Below, one piece after another: positions 1 to 8,439 of a stretch of DNA of 12,637 nucleotides; positions within the stretch are counted from its first letter, which is position 1, and each line of letters begins with the position of its first letter. Under the pieces are notes generated by a model. That model did no database searches. It worked only from the letters and a program-made list of their open reading frames with translations, and was not told where the DNA came from. Made by a program: the position numbers and the translations under genes. The DNA comes from Frondihabitans sp. (GTDB lineage Bacteria; Actinomycetota; Actinomycetes; Actinomycetales; Microbacteriaceae): the NCBI GenBank assembly GCA_025464735.1, contig JAODMX010000503.1, positions 1 through 12,637 of the forward strand, written 5' to 3'.

Positions 1-312
1 CGAGCCGTACTCGGCGACGAGCTCCTGGTATTTCTGGTTGCTGAGCGCCTTCATCGGCGCCGTGTAGAAGACCTTGTCGCGCGCATGCTGCATGGCCAGG
101 TGGATCGCGAACTCAGCCACGAGCGTCTTGCCGGCACCCGTCGGTGCGGCGACGAGGACGCTCCGGCCGGCTTCGACGACTTCGCACGCCGCGATCTGGA
201 ACGGGTCGAGCGAGAAGGAGAGCCGGGACCGGAAGGCCTGCAACTGAGGAGTGTTGGATCGGTTTCGCGAAGCGGCGTACCGTTCGGCCGGAGACGGTTC
301 GCTACTGGTCAC
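1..312 (-). CDS. helY: DEAD/DEAH-box RNA helicase, Ski2/Mtr4-like, 5' part only
   Basis: Only the first 104 residues are present; the gene runs off the left edge. The GTG start (complement of 310-312) opens a frame that stays open to base 1. Visible motifs are a Q-motif-like stretch (FSLDPFQ, residues 33-39), Walker A APTGAGKT (56-63) and motif Ia YTAPMKALSNQKY (83-95). This combination is typical of the Ski2/Mtr4-like superfamily 2 helicases called HelY in actinobacteria. Members are large ATP-dependent enzymes thought to act on RNA; their precise bacterial role is poorly known. The gene begins 28 nt after tatC, the same neighbour as in Mycobacterium tuberculosis, and is probably co-transcribed with it. 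Only a weak purine-rich stretch precedes the start, so the exact start is a little uncertain. The family call is firm; the rest of the protein cannot be checked here. Confidence 0.93.
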   Translation of the reverse strand, partial: MTSSEPSPAERYAASRNRSNTPQLQAFRSRLSFSLDPFQIAACEVVEAGRSVLVAAPTGAGKTLVAEFAIHLAMQHARDKVFYTAPMKALSNQKYQELVAEYGS

Positions 313-340
313 GACCCCATTCTGTCACGCAGGGACGACG

Positions 341-1180
341 TCACTCCCCCGCGAGCTCGGCGTCGATCTCAGCATCGAGGGCCGCTACCTTCTTGGCCTT
401 GCGACGGTCGTGGACCCAGGTGATTCCGCAGGCGGCGGCGTACAGGGCGAGCATCGGGATGGCCAGGAGCAGCATCGAGATCACATCGGCCGCCGGCGTG
501 ACGAGAGCGGTGAAGAGAACGATGAGGATGATGGCGACGCGCCAGCTCCTGATGATGGCGTGCGCCGAGAGGACCCCGACGAAGTTGAGCAAGACGAGGA
601 AGACCGGCAGCACGAAGGCGACGCCGACCGCCAGGACGAGCTTCAAGACGAAGTCGTAGTAGGTCTTGGCATCGATGATGCTGGAGTCTTGAGAGCCGAT
701 GAAGCTCGTCATCACCTGGACGATGTGCGGCAGCACGAAGTAGCCGGCTGCGCAGCAGACGATGAAGAGCGGGATGGCCGTCAGGAGGAAGCCGAGCGCG
801 TAGATCTTCTCTTTGCGAACAAGCGCGGGCACGATAAAGGCCCAGACCTGGTACAGCCACACGGGGCTCGAGATGATGACGCCGACGGTGATGCTGATCT
901 GCAGTTTGAGGTCGAACGCGCCGGTTATGTTCGAGAAGTTGAGCGACGCGAGACGGTGCTGTGAACCGGTGAGAGCGAGAACCGGGGCGCTGAGTGCGCT
1001 CAGGACGCCCGCCGACAGAAACCAGCCGACGATTGAGCCGACAAGGATGCCGATGGCGGCATAAAACAGGCGCTTACGAAGCTCGATGAAGTGCGAGCCG
1101 AGCGACATCCGCCCTTCGCGACGCGCAGCCTTCTGGGCGTTGCGGGCACTCTTATCGCCGCTGACGCCAGTGGCAGCCAC
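341..1180 (-). CDS. tatC: Sec-independent (twin-arginine) translocase subunit TatC
   Basis: TatC is the polytopic membrane receptor of the twin-arginine pathway. It recognises RR signal peptides and, with TatA/TatB, exports folded proteins. The 279-residue product shows the family pattern. A cytoplasmic N-terminus with FIELRKRL (about residues 32-39) leads into the first membrane helix. A conserved loop/second-helix block (SNITGAFDLKLQIS, then PVWLYQVWAFIVPAL followed by RKEK) comes next, then four more hydrophobic segments for a total of six. The C-terminus is a charged cytoplasmic tail rich in Lys and Ala. The GTG start lies 3 nt after the tatA TAA stop, so translation is probably coupled. 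An in-frame ATG at codon 25 (position 1108), just before SLGSHFIEL, is a plausible alternative giving 255 residues. No tatB is seen here; in actinobacteria it normally lies elsewhere. Confidence 0.96.
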   Translation of the reverse strand: MAATGVSGDKSARNAQKAARREGRMSLGSHFIELRKRLFYAAIGILVGSIVGWFLSAGVLSALSAPVLALTGSQHRLASLNFSNITGAFDLKLQISITVGVIISSPVWLYQVWAFIVPALVRKEKIYALGFLLTAIPLFIVCCAAGYFVLPHIVQVMTSFIGSQDSSIIDAKTYYDFVLKLVLAVGVAFVLPVFLVLLNFVGVLSAHAIIRSWRVAIILIVLFTALVTPAADVISMLLLAIPMLALYAAACGITWVHDRRKAKKVAALDAEIDAELAGE

Positions 1181-1183
1181 GAC

Positions 1184-1486
1184 TTAGACTCGCGGCGGGA
1201 CGTCGTTCGACGCCGACGTGGTGGTCGTAGTCGTCGTGGTGCTGCCGTCGGGGTTGACCACGGTCGTCGAGTGCGCGACCGGAGCGGCGTTGTTCACGGT
1301 CGGGTCTGTTCCCGCCGGCGGGGCAGTCGTGGTCGCCGGGGTGTCTTTGGAACCCATCTCGTTGCGGAAGATCCTCATCGACTGGGCGATGCCCTTCGAG
1401 AGCGCGGGAAGTCGAGTTGCGCCAAACAGCAGCACGACGACGCCGAGGATGATGATGAGGTGGACGCCAGTAAGGTTACCGAACAT
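1184..1486 (-). CDS. tatA: Twin-arginine translocase subunit TatA
   Basis: TatA oligomerises to form the translocation pathway of the Tat system. The 100-residue protein has the standard architecture: one N-terminal membrane helix (about residues 7-21), the hinge FGATRLP, and an amphipathic helix (LSKGIAQSMRIFRNEM, about 29-44). The remaining half is a low-complexity tail rich in Thr, Ala and Pro, with eight consecutive Thr near the end. The tail is disordered and not needed for family recognition. The ATG start is well supported by an AGGGAG Shine-Dalgarno (complement of 1495-1500) with 8 nt spacing. The gene lies 68 nt after pafC and 3 nt before tatC, the order pafC-tatA-tatC-helY seen in other actinobacteria. 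A TatB or TatE identity is unlikely because of the tatC linkage and short amphipathic helix. Confidence 0.95.
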   Translation of the reverse strand: MFGNLTGVHLIIILGVVVLLFGATRLPALSKGIAQSMRIFRNEMGSKDTPATTTAPPAGTDPTVNNAAPVAHSTTVVNPDGSTTTTTTTTSASNDVPPRV

Positions 1487-1520
1487 GGTAATCGCTCCCT
1501 GTAAGTTTCGAGGAAGTCCA

Positions 1521-1526
1521 AGTGTA
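1521..1526 (-). promoter_or_regulatory. Possible -10 element ahead of tatA
   Basis: The 68-nt gap between pafC and tatA contains TACACT on the minus strand, matching TANNNT. A start about 7 nt downstream would give a leader of roughly 30 nt that includes the AGGGAG ribosome site. No good -35 is present at 16-18 nt, so this is a weak candidate for an internal promoter giving tat genes their own expression. A 4-bp CCCG/CGGG stem at 1528-1539 abuts it and has no T-tract. Confidence 0.25.
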
Positions 1527-1554
1527 ACCCGGCTACGGGCTCAAACCACTAGCG

Positions 1555-2523
1555 TCAGTACCTTTTCGCAGCCTGAGCGGCCCAGTCGGCGACAGCGGCC
1601 CGGGCCACGGCCGGCTCGATGACCACGGGGCGGCCGGGAAGCCCCGTTACCAGACGGGCCAGGGATCCGAACTGGTTGACCCTGAGGCGCATCCTGCGAC
1701 GCCCCTCCCCGGCTTCTTCGACGTCGTCCGGGGCATAGTCGGCGAGGAGTGCGGACGCCGCCGAATCGATCTCAACGGTGACGACCACGTCGTCGGGTGA
1801 TCCCTCGAAGAGCGTCTCGGGGAGCGTGACGTCGGCGGCACGGAAGGTGATCGGGCTGTCGCTGACCGCCGCGGCACTGATCCGGTCGAGCCGGAAGGTA
1901 CGGACGGCCTCGCGCAGGTGGTCGTACCCGCGGAGGTACCAGTCGGCATCGACCGACTCGACGCGGAGAGGGTCGACTCGACGGCGTTCCGACTGTCCGC
2001 GAACACCCGAATAGTCGAACTCGATCTGGACGCCCTCGTCAACGGCTCGTCGCACCAGCGAGAGGAGCACATTCGTCTCGGTGTTTTCGACGGCCACCTG
2101 GCTCGGGGCGCCGGAGGCGCCGCGGGCAAGCTTCGACTGGAGCGTAGCGATCGCCTGCCGGTCGGCGTTCTCGGGCAGTGAGGAGAGATATTGGAGCCCC
2201 GCGATCAGGGCGGCAGCCTCGCGCGCGGAAAACCGCGGCGAGTCGTCGATGGCGACCAGGTTGGTGAGGACGATGACATCGTTCTGCTCGAAGTCGTCCC
2301 ACGCGATGTCGAACAGATCGCCGTGCTGGTACTGAGTCGTCTCGCCCGGGATTCCCGACACAGCAATCAGCTCGACTGCGCTGCGGATTTGCGTCTCAGG
2401 CACACCGAAGTGCATCGCCGCCTCGGCCACGCTGACGCTCCCGCGGTCCATCAGGTAGGGAACGAGTGACAACAGGAAGGCCAACTTGTCTTGCGCGTGC
2501 AGCGCCGGGGTGCGCTCAGCCAT
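1555..2523 (-). CDS. pafC: WYL-domain transcriptional regulator PafC
   Basis: PafC pairs with PafB to form the actinobacterial transcriptional activator of the LexA/RecA-independent DNA-damage response. The name comes from linkage to the Pup ligase gene pafA. The 322-residue product has an N-terminal winged-helix-type region (about 10-65), a middle linker, and a WYL domain with the literal motif DWYLRGYD (194-201). The motif is followed by the conserved RTFRLDRI; the WYL fold is thought to sense a nucleic-acid or other ligand. I chose ATG at 2523 (MAERTPALH) rather than the upstream in-frame start at 2574 for three reasons. It overlaps the pafB stop by 8 nt (ATGGCTGA), it fits family length, and a GGGAA element sits 9 nt upstream. 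Translation is probably coupled to pafB. Order and orientation (pafB-pafC-tatA-tatC) support the assignment. Confidence 0.94.
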   Translation of the reverse strand: MAERTPALHAQDKLAFLLSLVPYLMDRGSVSVAEAAMHFGVPETQIRSAVELIAVSGIPGETTQYQHGDLFDIAWDDFEQNDVIVLTNLVAIDDSPRFSAREAAALIAGLQYLSSLPENADRQAIATLQSKLARGASGAPSQVAVENTETNVLLSLVRRAVDEGVQIEFDYSGVRGQSERRRVDPLRVESVDADWYLRGYDHLREAVRTFRLDRISAAAVSDSPITFRAADVTLPETLFEGSPDDVVVTVEIDSAASALLADYAPDDVEEAGEGRRRMRLRVNQFGSLARLVTGLPGRPVVIEPAVARAAVADWAAQAAKRY

Positions 2524-3601
2524 CGTGTCGCGTTCCCGTCGTGGATGCTGGACCGACAGGATCCTGATGGTCACCGAGTACAGAGGCCAGCCGCGCCCGC
2601 ACGAGCTCTCGCACCTCGTCGGGTGCCACGACTTCGACCTCGGGCCCGAACGACGCCAGCTCGTCGGCCAGGAGATGGCGGTCGGAGTAGTGGATCGTGA
2701 GCGACGAGTCGTCGAGCCTGGTCGTGCCCCGACGCTTCAGGAGTCGAGTTTCGGCGTCGGAGTTCGCGTCGACGTGGACCAAGGCCGTCTGACCCTCCCA
2801 CAGCGCTTCGAGGTCGGCGAGGGAGCGTTCTGCGGTCGCGTCGGCCGGGGGCTGGACGATTCGGTTCGTCACCGTGACCGGGCCGACGATGCGCGACAGG
2901 AGGAAGGTGCGCCAGCCGTTGGTGTCGGGGTCGATGGCCGGACTCATCCAGCGCCCCTGAAACTGGACGAGGGCGTACGGCACGACTGTGCGGGTGCGCG
3001 GAGTCGCCTCGCCCGGTTTGAGGTAGTCGAAGCGGACCACGGCCGACCGATCCAGGGCCGTTCGAAGAGGCTCGAAGGCTGCGTCACGGGACCGGATGCG
3101 TGGGGCGTAGTCGAGTTCGGGAACGGGCGTGGCACCGCCGAGGCTTCGGAGCTTGAGGAGGGCGCGACGCGACTCACCGGAGAGTGTGCCCTCGCGCCAG
3201 ACCATTGCGGCAAGAGTGAGCAGCGCGGTCTCCTCCGAGGAGAACGAGATGTCGTCGGGGAGCTCGTAGGCGCCCCGCGGGATCCGGTACCGAAGGTTTT
3301 GGTTGTTGCCGGCGGAGCCCGGCTCCTCGAGTGTTTCGAGGGGCACACCCAGCTCGCGGATGTCGTCTTTGTCGCGCTCGAACTGTCGCTCGAGCGCTGC
3401 ATTGTCAGAGGACGACCAGCGCTGGCGGTAGCCCTGGACGGTAGAGAGGATCTCAGTCTTAGTCAGGCCGGTGTCGGTTGCGAGCAGGGCGAGGACGAGG
3501 CTGAAGAGCCTCTCTTCGACGGGGACGCGCGGTACTCGAGCGGCGGGCACGTCGACGATCTTAGACGCGATCGGCTGCAGGGCCGACGATTGCCCGGGCA
3601 C
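2516..3601 (-). CDS. pafB: WYL-domain transcriptional regulator PafB
   Basis: This is the partner subunit of PafC in the DNA-damage-responsive activator PafBC. The product is 361 residues from the GTG at 3601. The N-terminus (EERLFSLVLALLAT, 29-42, then an HTH-like stretch to about residue 85 ending in ERDKDDIRELGVP) matches the PafB DNA-binding region. A WYL-type domain follows from about residue 170. In place of a literal Trp-Tyr-Leu it has GRWMSPAID (216-224) followed by RTFLLSRI, so two of the three name-giving residues differ; PafC next door keeps all three. The start is uncertain. GTG 3601 lies 6 nt after the upstream FKBP-like gene, while an internal GTG at 3550 would give 344 residues, closer to the usual length near 330. 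Neither has a convincing ribosome site. Confidence 0.92.
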   Translation of the reverse strand: MPGQSSALQPIASKIVDVPAARVPRVPVEERLFSLVLALLATDTGLTKTEILSTVQGYRQRWSSSDNAALERQFERDKDDIRELGVPLETLEEPGSAGNNQNLRYRIPRGAYELPDDISFSSEETALLTLAAMVWREGTLSGESRRALLKLRSLGGATPVPELDYAPRIRSRDAAFEPLRTALDRSAVVRFDYLKPGEATPRTRTVVPYALVQFQGRWMSPAIDPDTNGWRTFLLSRIVGPVTVTNRIVQPPADATAERSLADLEALWEGQTALVHVDANSDAETRLLKRRGTTRLDDSSLTIHYSDRHLLADELASFGPEVEVVAPDEVRELVRARLASVLGDHQDPVGPASTTGTRHDG

Positions 3602-3607
3602 CCGGGA

Positions 3608-4528
3608 TCAGAGTGACCCCAGCAGGTCGAACACGTAGATGTAGCTCGTGGAGCTTCCGCTAGCAGCCGTGGGGGGAACCACGACCATGACCTGCGATCC
3701 GACCTGCTGACCGATGATCGCCTTGGTGATCGACGCGGGGATCTGACTCGAGTTGAGCGGAAGGGCAGTCGCCGCATCGCCGTCGGTCCAGGTGGAACCC
3801 TGCACCTTGGGCGAGGACGCCCAGTCGACCGCGGTGAACTGGACCACCGCGGTGTCTTTTTTCGTGAACGTGTGACCGCTGCCCTGCCGGATCACCTGGA
3901 TCTTCTCGGTCTTCGGGGCGGCAATGTCGGGAACGCTGATGCCCGGAGCACCATTCGCGGCGGTGACGACGGCTGGCATGTTGTTCACGCCGACCCTCAG
4001 AGCGCCGTTCGCCTTGGGAAGGAAGGCCTTCACGATGTCCATGACGACGATGTAGGCAGGACCCGATTTGTCGTTCGGCTTCGCCGTGGTCGAGGTGAGA
4101 TCGGAAGCCTTCACGGCGATGGCGAGACGCGAACCCACCTGGGCGCACTCCAGCGCAGTGACGAGCGGGCCGCCCTTCGTCGCACCGACCGTGATCGGAG
4201 TCGTCGGTGTGCCGTAGGAACTCGCGGAGAGCACCTTGCCGGTGGCACCGGAGTAGATGGTGTATTTGATCAGGGTCGGTGTGCCGTCAGTGAGGACCTG
4301 GCCGTGCCCCTGGATGAGCGTCGAGACTTCGGTGTGCTTCGTGACGATCGGTGTGGGGAGTTTCACCGTCGGCTTGCTACCGAACTTTCCGCTGGCCGTC
4401 ACGACGTTCGACGCGTCACCCGAGACCGGAGTGGTGCATCCGGCGGAGCCCGGCGCGGCACTCGTCGAACAAGCGGTCAATGTCGCCAGAAGGCCGGCCA
4501 CAACGATCAGCGCGGGGATCTTGCGCAC
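3608..4528 (-). CDS. FKBP-like lipoprotein, degenerate active site
   Basis: This is a predicted lipoprotein of 306 residues. The signal peptide begins MRKIPALIVVAG and ends in the lipobox LTAC, with the lipidated Cys at residue 20. After a short Ser/Ala/Gly-rich spacer come two FKBP-like halves. The N-terminal half includes STLIQGHG and YSGATGK; the C-terminal half spans about 208-306 and ends VFDLLGSL. The C-terminal half keeps strand patterns (VVQFTAVDW, GSQVMVVVPP) but lacks three features of a working peptidyl-prolyl isomerase pocket. The FDS Asp is absent, the core Trp is absent (PASITKAI replaces the usual I-x-GW), and the GYG Tyr is missing. A chaperone-like or structural role is therefore more likely than catalysis; this is inference. 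I chose GTG 4528 because AGAAGAGG lies just upstream. TTG 4555 and ATG 4543 lack a ribosome site. The gene lies between its paralogue and pafB. Confidence 0.85.
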   Translation of the reverse strand: MRKIPALIVVAGLLATLTACSTSAAPGSAGCTTPVSGDASNVVTASGKFGSKPTVKLPTPIVTKHTEVSTLIQGHGQVLTDGTPTLIKYTIYSGATGKVLSASSYGTPTTPITVGATKGGPLVTALECAQVGSRLAIAVKASDLTSTTAKPNDKSGPAYIVVMDIVKAFLPKANGALRVGVNNMPAVVTAANGAPGISVPDIAAPKTEKIQVIRQGSGHTFTKKDTAVVQFTAVDWASSPKVQGSTWTDGDAATALPLNSSQIPASITKAIIGQQVGSQVMVVVPPTAASGSSTSYIYVFDLLGSL

Positions 4529-4606
4529 GAATCCTCTTCTCATCACAACGGGCAAAGCCTGACCAGCCTACTGGGTGTTCCTCTGACCCGAGGACACCGC
4601 GAACGG

Positions 4607-5581
4607 TCAGCTGACCTTGCCCAAAACGTCCACGACGAACACCAACGTGGAGTTCGCCGGGATCGTCGTGCCCTGCGCCTTGCTGCCGTATCCGTCCGCG
4701 GGCGGGATCACAATGAGGACCTGGCTGCCGATCGTCTTGCCGGTGAGGCCGGTGACCCAGCCGTTGATCAGCTGGCCTGTGGTCAGGCTCCCGACGAGCG
4801 GCTGCCCGGCGGTCCAGGACGAGTCGAAGACCTTGCCAGTCGACCAGAGGGCGCCGGTGTACTGCATCATGAGGGTGTCGCCCTCCTTGATCTTCGCGCC
4901 GGATCCCTTGATGAGCGTGGTCGACTCGAGCTTCGTCGGCGCTTTCGTCTTCGGGACCGTGATCGTCGGGGCTCCGTTCTTGGCGAGCTTGACGGTCGGC
5001 TGACCGGAAACCGGCGTCTCGGCGGTGCCGGTCGCGCGGCTTGGGAAGACCTTCAGAATGTCAGCGACGAAGACGACGGAGTCTTTGGCACCGATCTTGT
5101 ACTGCGAGATGCCCTTGCCGCCGGTGGAGTCCTGGGCGCTTCCCGCGATGGCGATCCGATCACCGACGCGCGAGCAGACGAGGCCCTTGGTGAGGGCTGT
5201 GAGTGTGGAGCTGGGGCCGGCCATCAGGTAGGTGCCGGTCGACGTGTAGTCGGTCGCGGTTGCCTTCTTGCCGGTCGCGCCGTCGTAGAGGCTGACCTGG
5301 AAGATGACCGGGTCGCCCTTCTTGACCACCGTGCCCTTGCCCTGAATGAGTGTCGACTTCTCGGTCGTCTTCGTCGACAGGCCCTTCTTGAACGTCACCT
5401 TGGGCGCCTTTCCGAGCTTGCCCGTGGCCTTGATGGAGTCGGACGCGCTTCCCGACGACGTCCCGGAGCAGCTGGAGCTCGAGGTCGTGCTCGACGAGGT
5501 GCAACCCGCGAGGGCAAGGCTCATCAGGGCTCCCACGGTGGCGGCGACGGCGATCGTTCGGGTGATCTTCATGCTGGGCAC
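4607..5581 (-). CDS. FKBP-type peptidyl-prolyl cis-trans isomerase lipoprotein
   Basis: This is a predicted extracytoplasmic prolyl isomerase of 324 residues. The N-terminus is a lipoprotein signal (lipobox LAGC, Cys27) followed by a Ser/Thr-rich spacer. There are two tandem FKBP-like regions. The first (about residues 70-180) is divergent. The C-terminal domain (about 219-324) has the usual pocket residues: Tyr241 in MQYTG, Asp253 in FDSS, Trp275 in INGW and Tyr298 in DGYG, then the terminal strand FVVDVLG. The enzyme would assist folding of exported proteins at the outer face of the membrane. The GTG start at 5581 has AAGAGGA (complement of 5589-5595) spaced 7 nt, inside the end of trmI, whose stop is 3 nt upstream. 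The in-frame ATG at 5572 is too far from that site. The neighbouring downstream gene is a paralogue that has lost the pocket residues. Confidence 0.93.
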   Translation of the reverse strand: MPSMKITRTIAVAATVGALMSLALAGCTSSSTTSSSSCSGTSSGSASDSIKATGKLGKAPKVTFKKGLSTKTTEKSTLIQGKGTVVKKGDPVIFQVSLYDGATGKKATATDYTSTGTYLMAGPSSTLTALTKGLVCSRVGDRIAIAGSAQDSTGGKGISQYKIGAKDSVVFVADILKVFPSRATGTAETPVSGQPTVKLAKNGAPTITVPKTKAPTKLESTTLIKGSGAKIKEGDTLMMQYTGALWSTGKVFDSSWTAGQPLVGSLTTGQLINGWVTGLTGKTIGSQVLIVIPPADGYGSKAQGTTIPANSTLVFVVDVLGKVS

Positions 5582-5584
5582 AGT

Positions 5585-7374
<1,790 letters not shown>

Positions 7375-7382
7375 GACGCACG

Positions 7383-7388
7383 AGTCTA
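7383..7388 (-). promoter_or_regulatory. Candidate -10 box for leaderless HAD-trmI operon transcript
   Basis: TAGACT on the minus strand matches TANNNT and ends 8 nt before the chosen GTG of the HAD gene. That spacing puts the transcript start at or next to the start codon. No ribosome-binding site is visible upstream of the GTG and no clear -35 is present. Leaderless genes with this arrangement are common in actinobacteria. Confidence 0.35.
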
Positions 7389-7421
7389 GGGCAGGCGACC
7401 TCTCCTCGCTCCCGTACCGAC

Positions 7422-7427
7422 TATCGT
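7422..7427 (+). promoter_or_regulatory. Candidate -10 box for the PAC2-family gene
   Basis: TATCGT matches TANNNT and lies about 50 nt upstream of the GTG start at 7479, in the 104-nt divergent gap between the HAD and PAC2 genes. There is no convincing -35. It is the best-placed candidate in the gap but weak alone. Confidence 0.25.
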
Positions 7428-7478
7428 GGAGGGTCAGCGCGGGCACTCAGACCATGGCTCGCGCAGTGAGGATGGCAG

Positions 7479-8399
7479 GTGTCGACAACGTCAAGTTTCG
7501 CTGAAGGCCGGCTGCTCGTCGTCGCGTTCGAGGGCTGGAACGACGCGGGCGAGGCGGCTTCGGGCGTGGCGCGCGCTCTAGTCGAAGCGCACGACATGAC
7601 GACCGTCGCCGAGCTCGACGGCGAGGCGTACATCGACTTCCAGTTCAACCGTCCCCAGGCGGCTCACGACGATGAGGGCAACGCCACTCTTATCTGGCCA
7701 CGGATCCAGCTCCACGCGACGCCGACCGTCGCCTCTCCCGTGACGTCCTTCGACGGCACCCTGGCGACGCCCGACGGCCCCGCCGAGGGCGGCATTCTCG
7801 TGCTCCTCGGTGCCGAGCCGAGCCGCAGCTGGCGCAGCTTTGCCGCCGAGGTCGTCGACCTCGTCGACGTCCACGATGTCACCGGCGTCGTCTTCCTTGG
7901 CGCGATGCTCGCCGACGTCCCCCACACGCGTCCCATCTCGACCTTCGTCGGCAGCGAGAACCCCGATGTGCGTGGCGAGTTCTCGGTCGAGCGGAGCACC
8001 TACGAGGGCCCGGTGGGCATCCTGTCGGTATTGGCGCAATCGCTGGAAGAAGCCGGCGTGCCGACCCTGTCGATCTGGGCATCAGTCCCCCACTACGTCC
8101 ACAATGCGCCGTCACCCAAAGCGAGTCTCGCGATCCTCGACAAGCTCGAGGAGATCACGGGCATGAGTATCTCCCGCGACGAGCTCGTCGAAGAGGCTGC
8201 CGCCTGGGAGAGCGGGATCGATGCGCTCGCTGCCGAGGACGAAGACATGGCGGGGTACATCGAACAGCTCGAGCAGGCTCGCGACACGGTCGACTCGCCC
8301 GAGGCCAGTGGCGAGGCCATCGCTCAGGAGTTCGAGCGCTACCTCCGGCGCCGCGACGGCAAGTCCGGCGACGACCCGTGGCGCCCGCCTTCGGCCTGA
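7479..8399 (+). CDS. PAC2-family protein (proteasome-assembly-chaperone-like fold)
   Basis: The 306-residue cytoplasmic protein belongs to the PAC2 family, a nucleoside-phosphorylase-like fold shared with archaeal and eukaryotic proteasome assembly chaperones and widespread in actinobacteria. Its actinobacterial function is not established. Characteristic stretches are LVVAFEGWNDAGEAASG (13-29), YIDFQFNRP, ILVLLGAEPSRSWRSF, VVFLGAMLADVPHTRP, and SIWASVPHYV with NAPSPKA. The C-terminal quarter is acidic and helical, likely a coiled or dimerising region. The GTG start has GAGG at 7468-7471 with 7 nt spacing. It is the only plus-strand gene here: divergent from the HAD gene and convergent with the NTPase gene. 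A homologue occupies the comparable stretch in Mycobacterium tuberculosis. A link to protein turnover cannot be concluded, particularly since no proteasome gene is present in this window. Confidence 0.9.
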   Translation: MSTTSSFAEGRLLVVAFEGWNDAGEAASGVARALVEAHDMTTVAELDGEAYIDFQFNRPQAAHDDEGNATLIWPRIQLHATPTVASPVTSFDGTLATPDGPAEGGILVLLGAEPSRSWRSFAAEVVDLVDVHDVTGVVFLGAMLADVPHTRPISTFVGSENPDVRGEFSVERSTYEGPVGILSVLAQSLEEAGVPTLSIWASVPHYVHNAPSPKASLAILDKLEEITGMSISRDELVEEAAAWESGIDALAAEDEDMAGYIEQLEQARDTVDSPEASGEAIAQEFERYLRRRDGKSGDDPWRPPSA

Positions 8400-8404
8400 C
8401 CCGC

Positions 8405-8439
8405 CTCCCGCTCGAGCGGGAGCGCTCGCCTCAGGCGAG
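8405..8439. terminator. Double-palindrome bidirectional terminator between convergent genes
   Basis: Two inverted repeats follow each other in the 31-nt gap after the PAC2 stop. The first is a perfect 18-nt palindrome (8405-8422, CTCCCGCTC/GAGCGGGAG). The second has 6-bp arms CTCGCC/GGCGAG (8425-8430 and 8434-8439) around a TCA loop, which is the complement of the NTPase TGA stop. Position between convergent stops and perfect GC-rich stems suggest termination in both directions. There is no T-tract, as is frequent in high-GC actinobacteria. Confidence 0.6.

Noticed and set aside
2524..2574. Longer pafC start at 2574
   Set aside because: It would overlap pafB by 59 nt. The ATG at 2523 overlaps the pafB stop by 8 nt and fits the family N-terminus.
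2486..3616. 376-codon plus-strand open frame antisense to pafB
   Set aside because: It has no recognisable domain and has antisense-type composition. pafB on the other strand is well supported.
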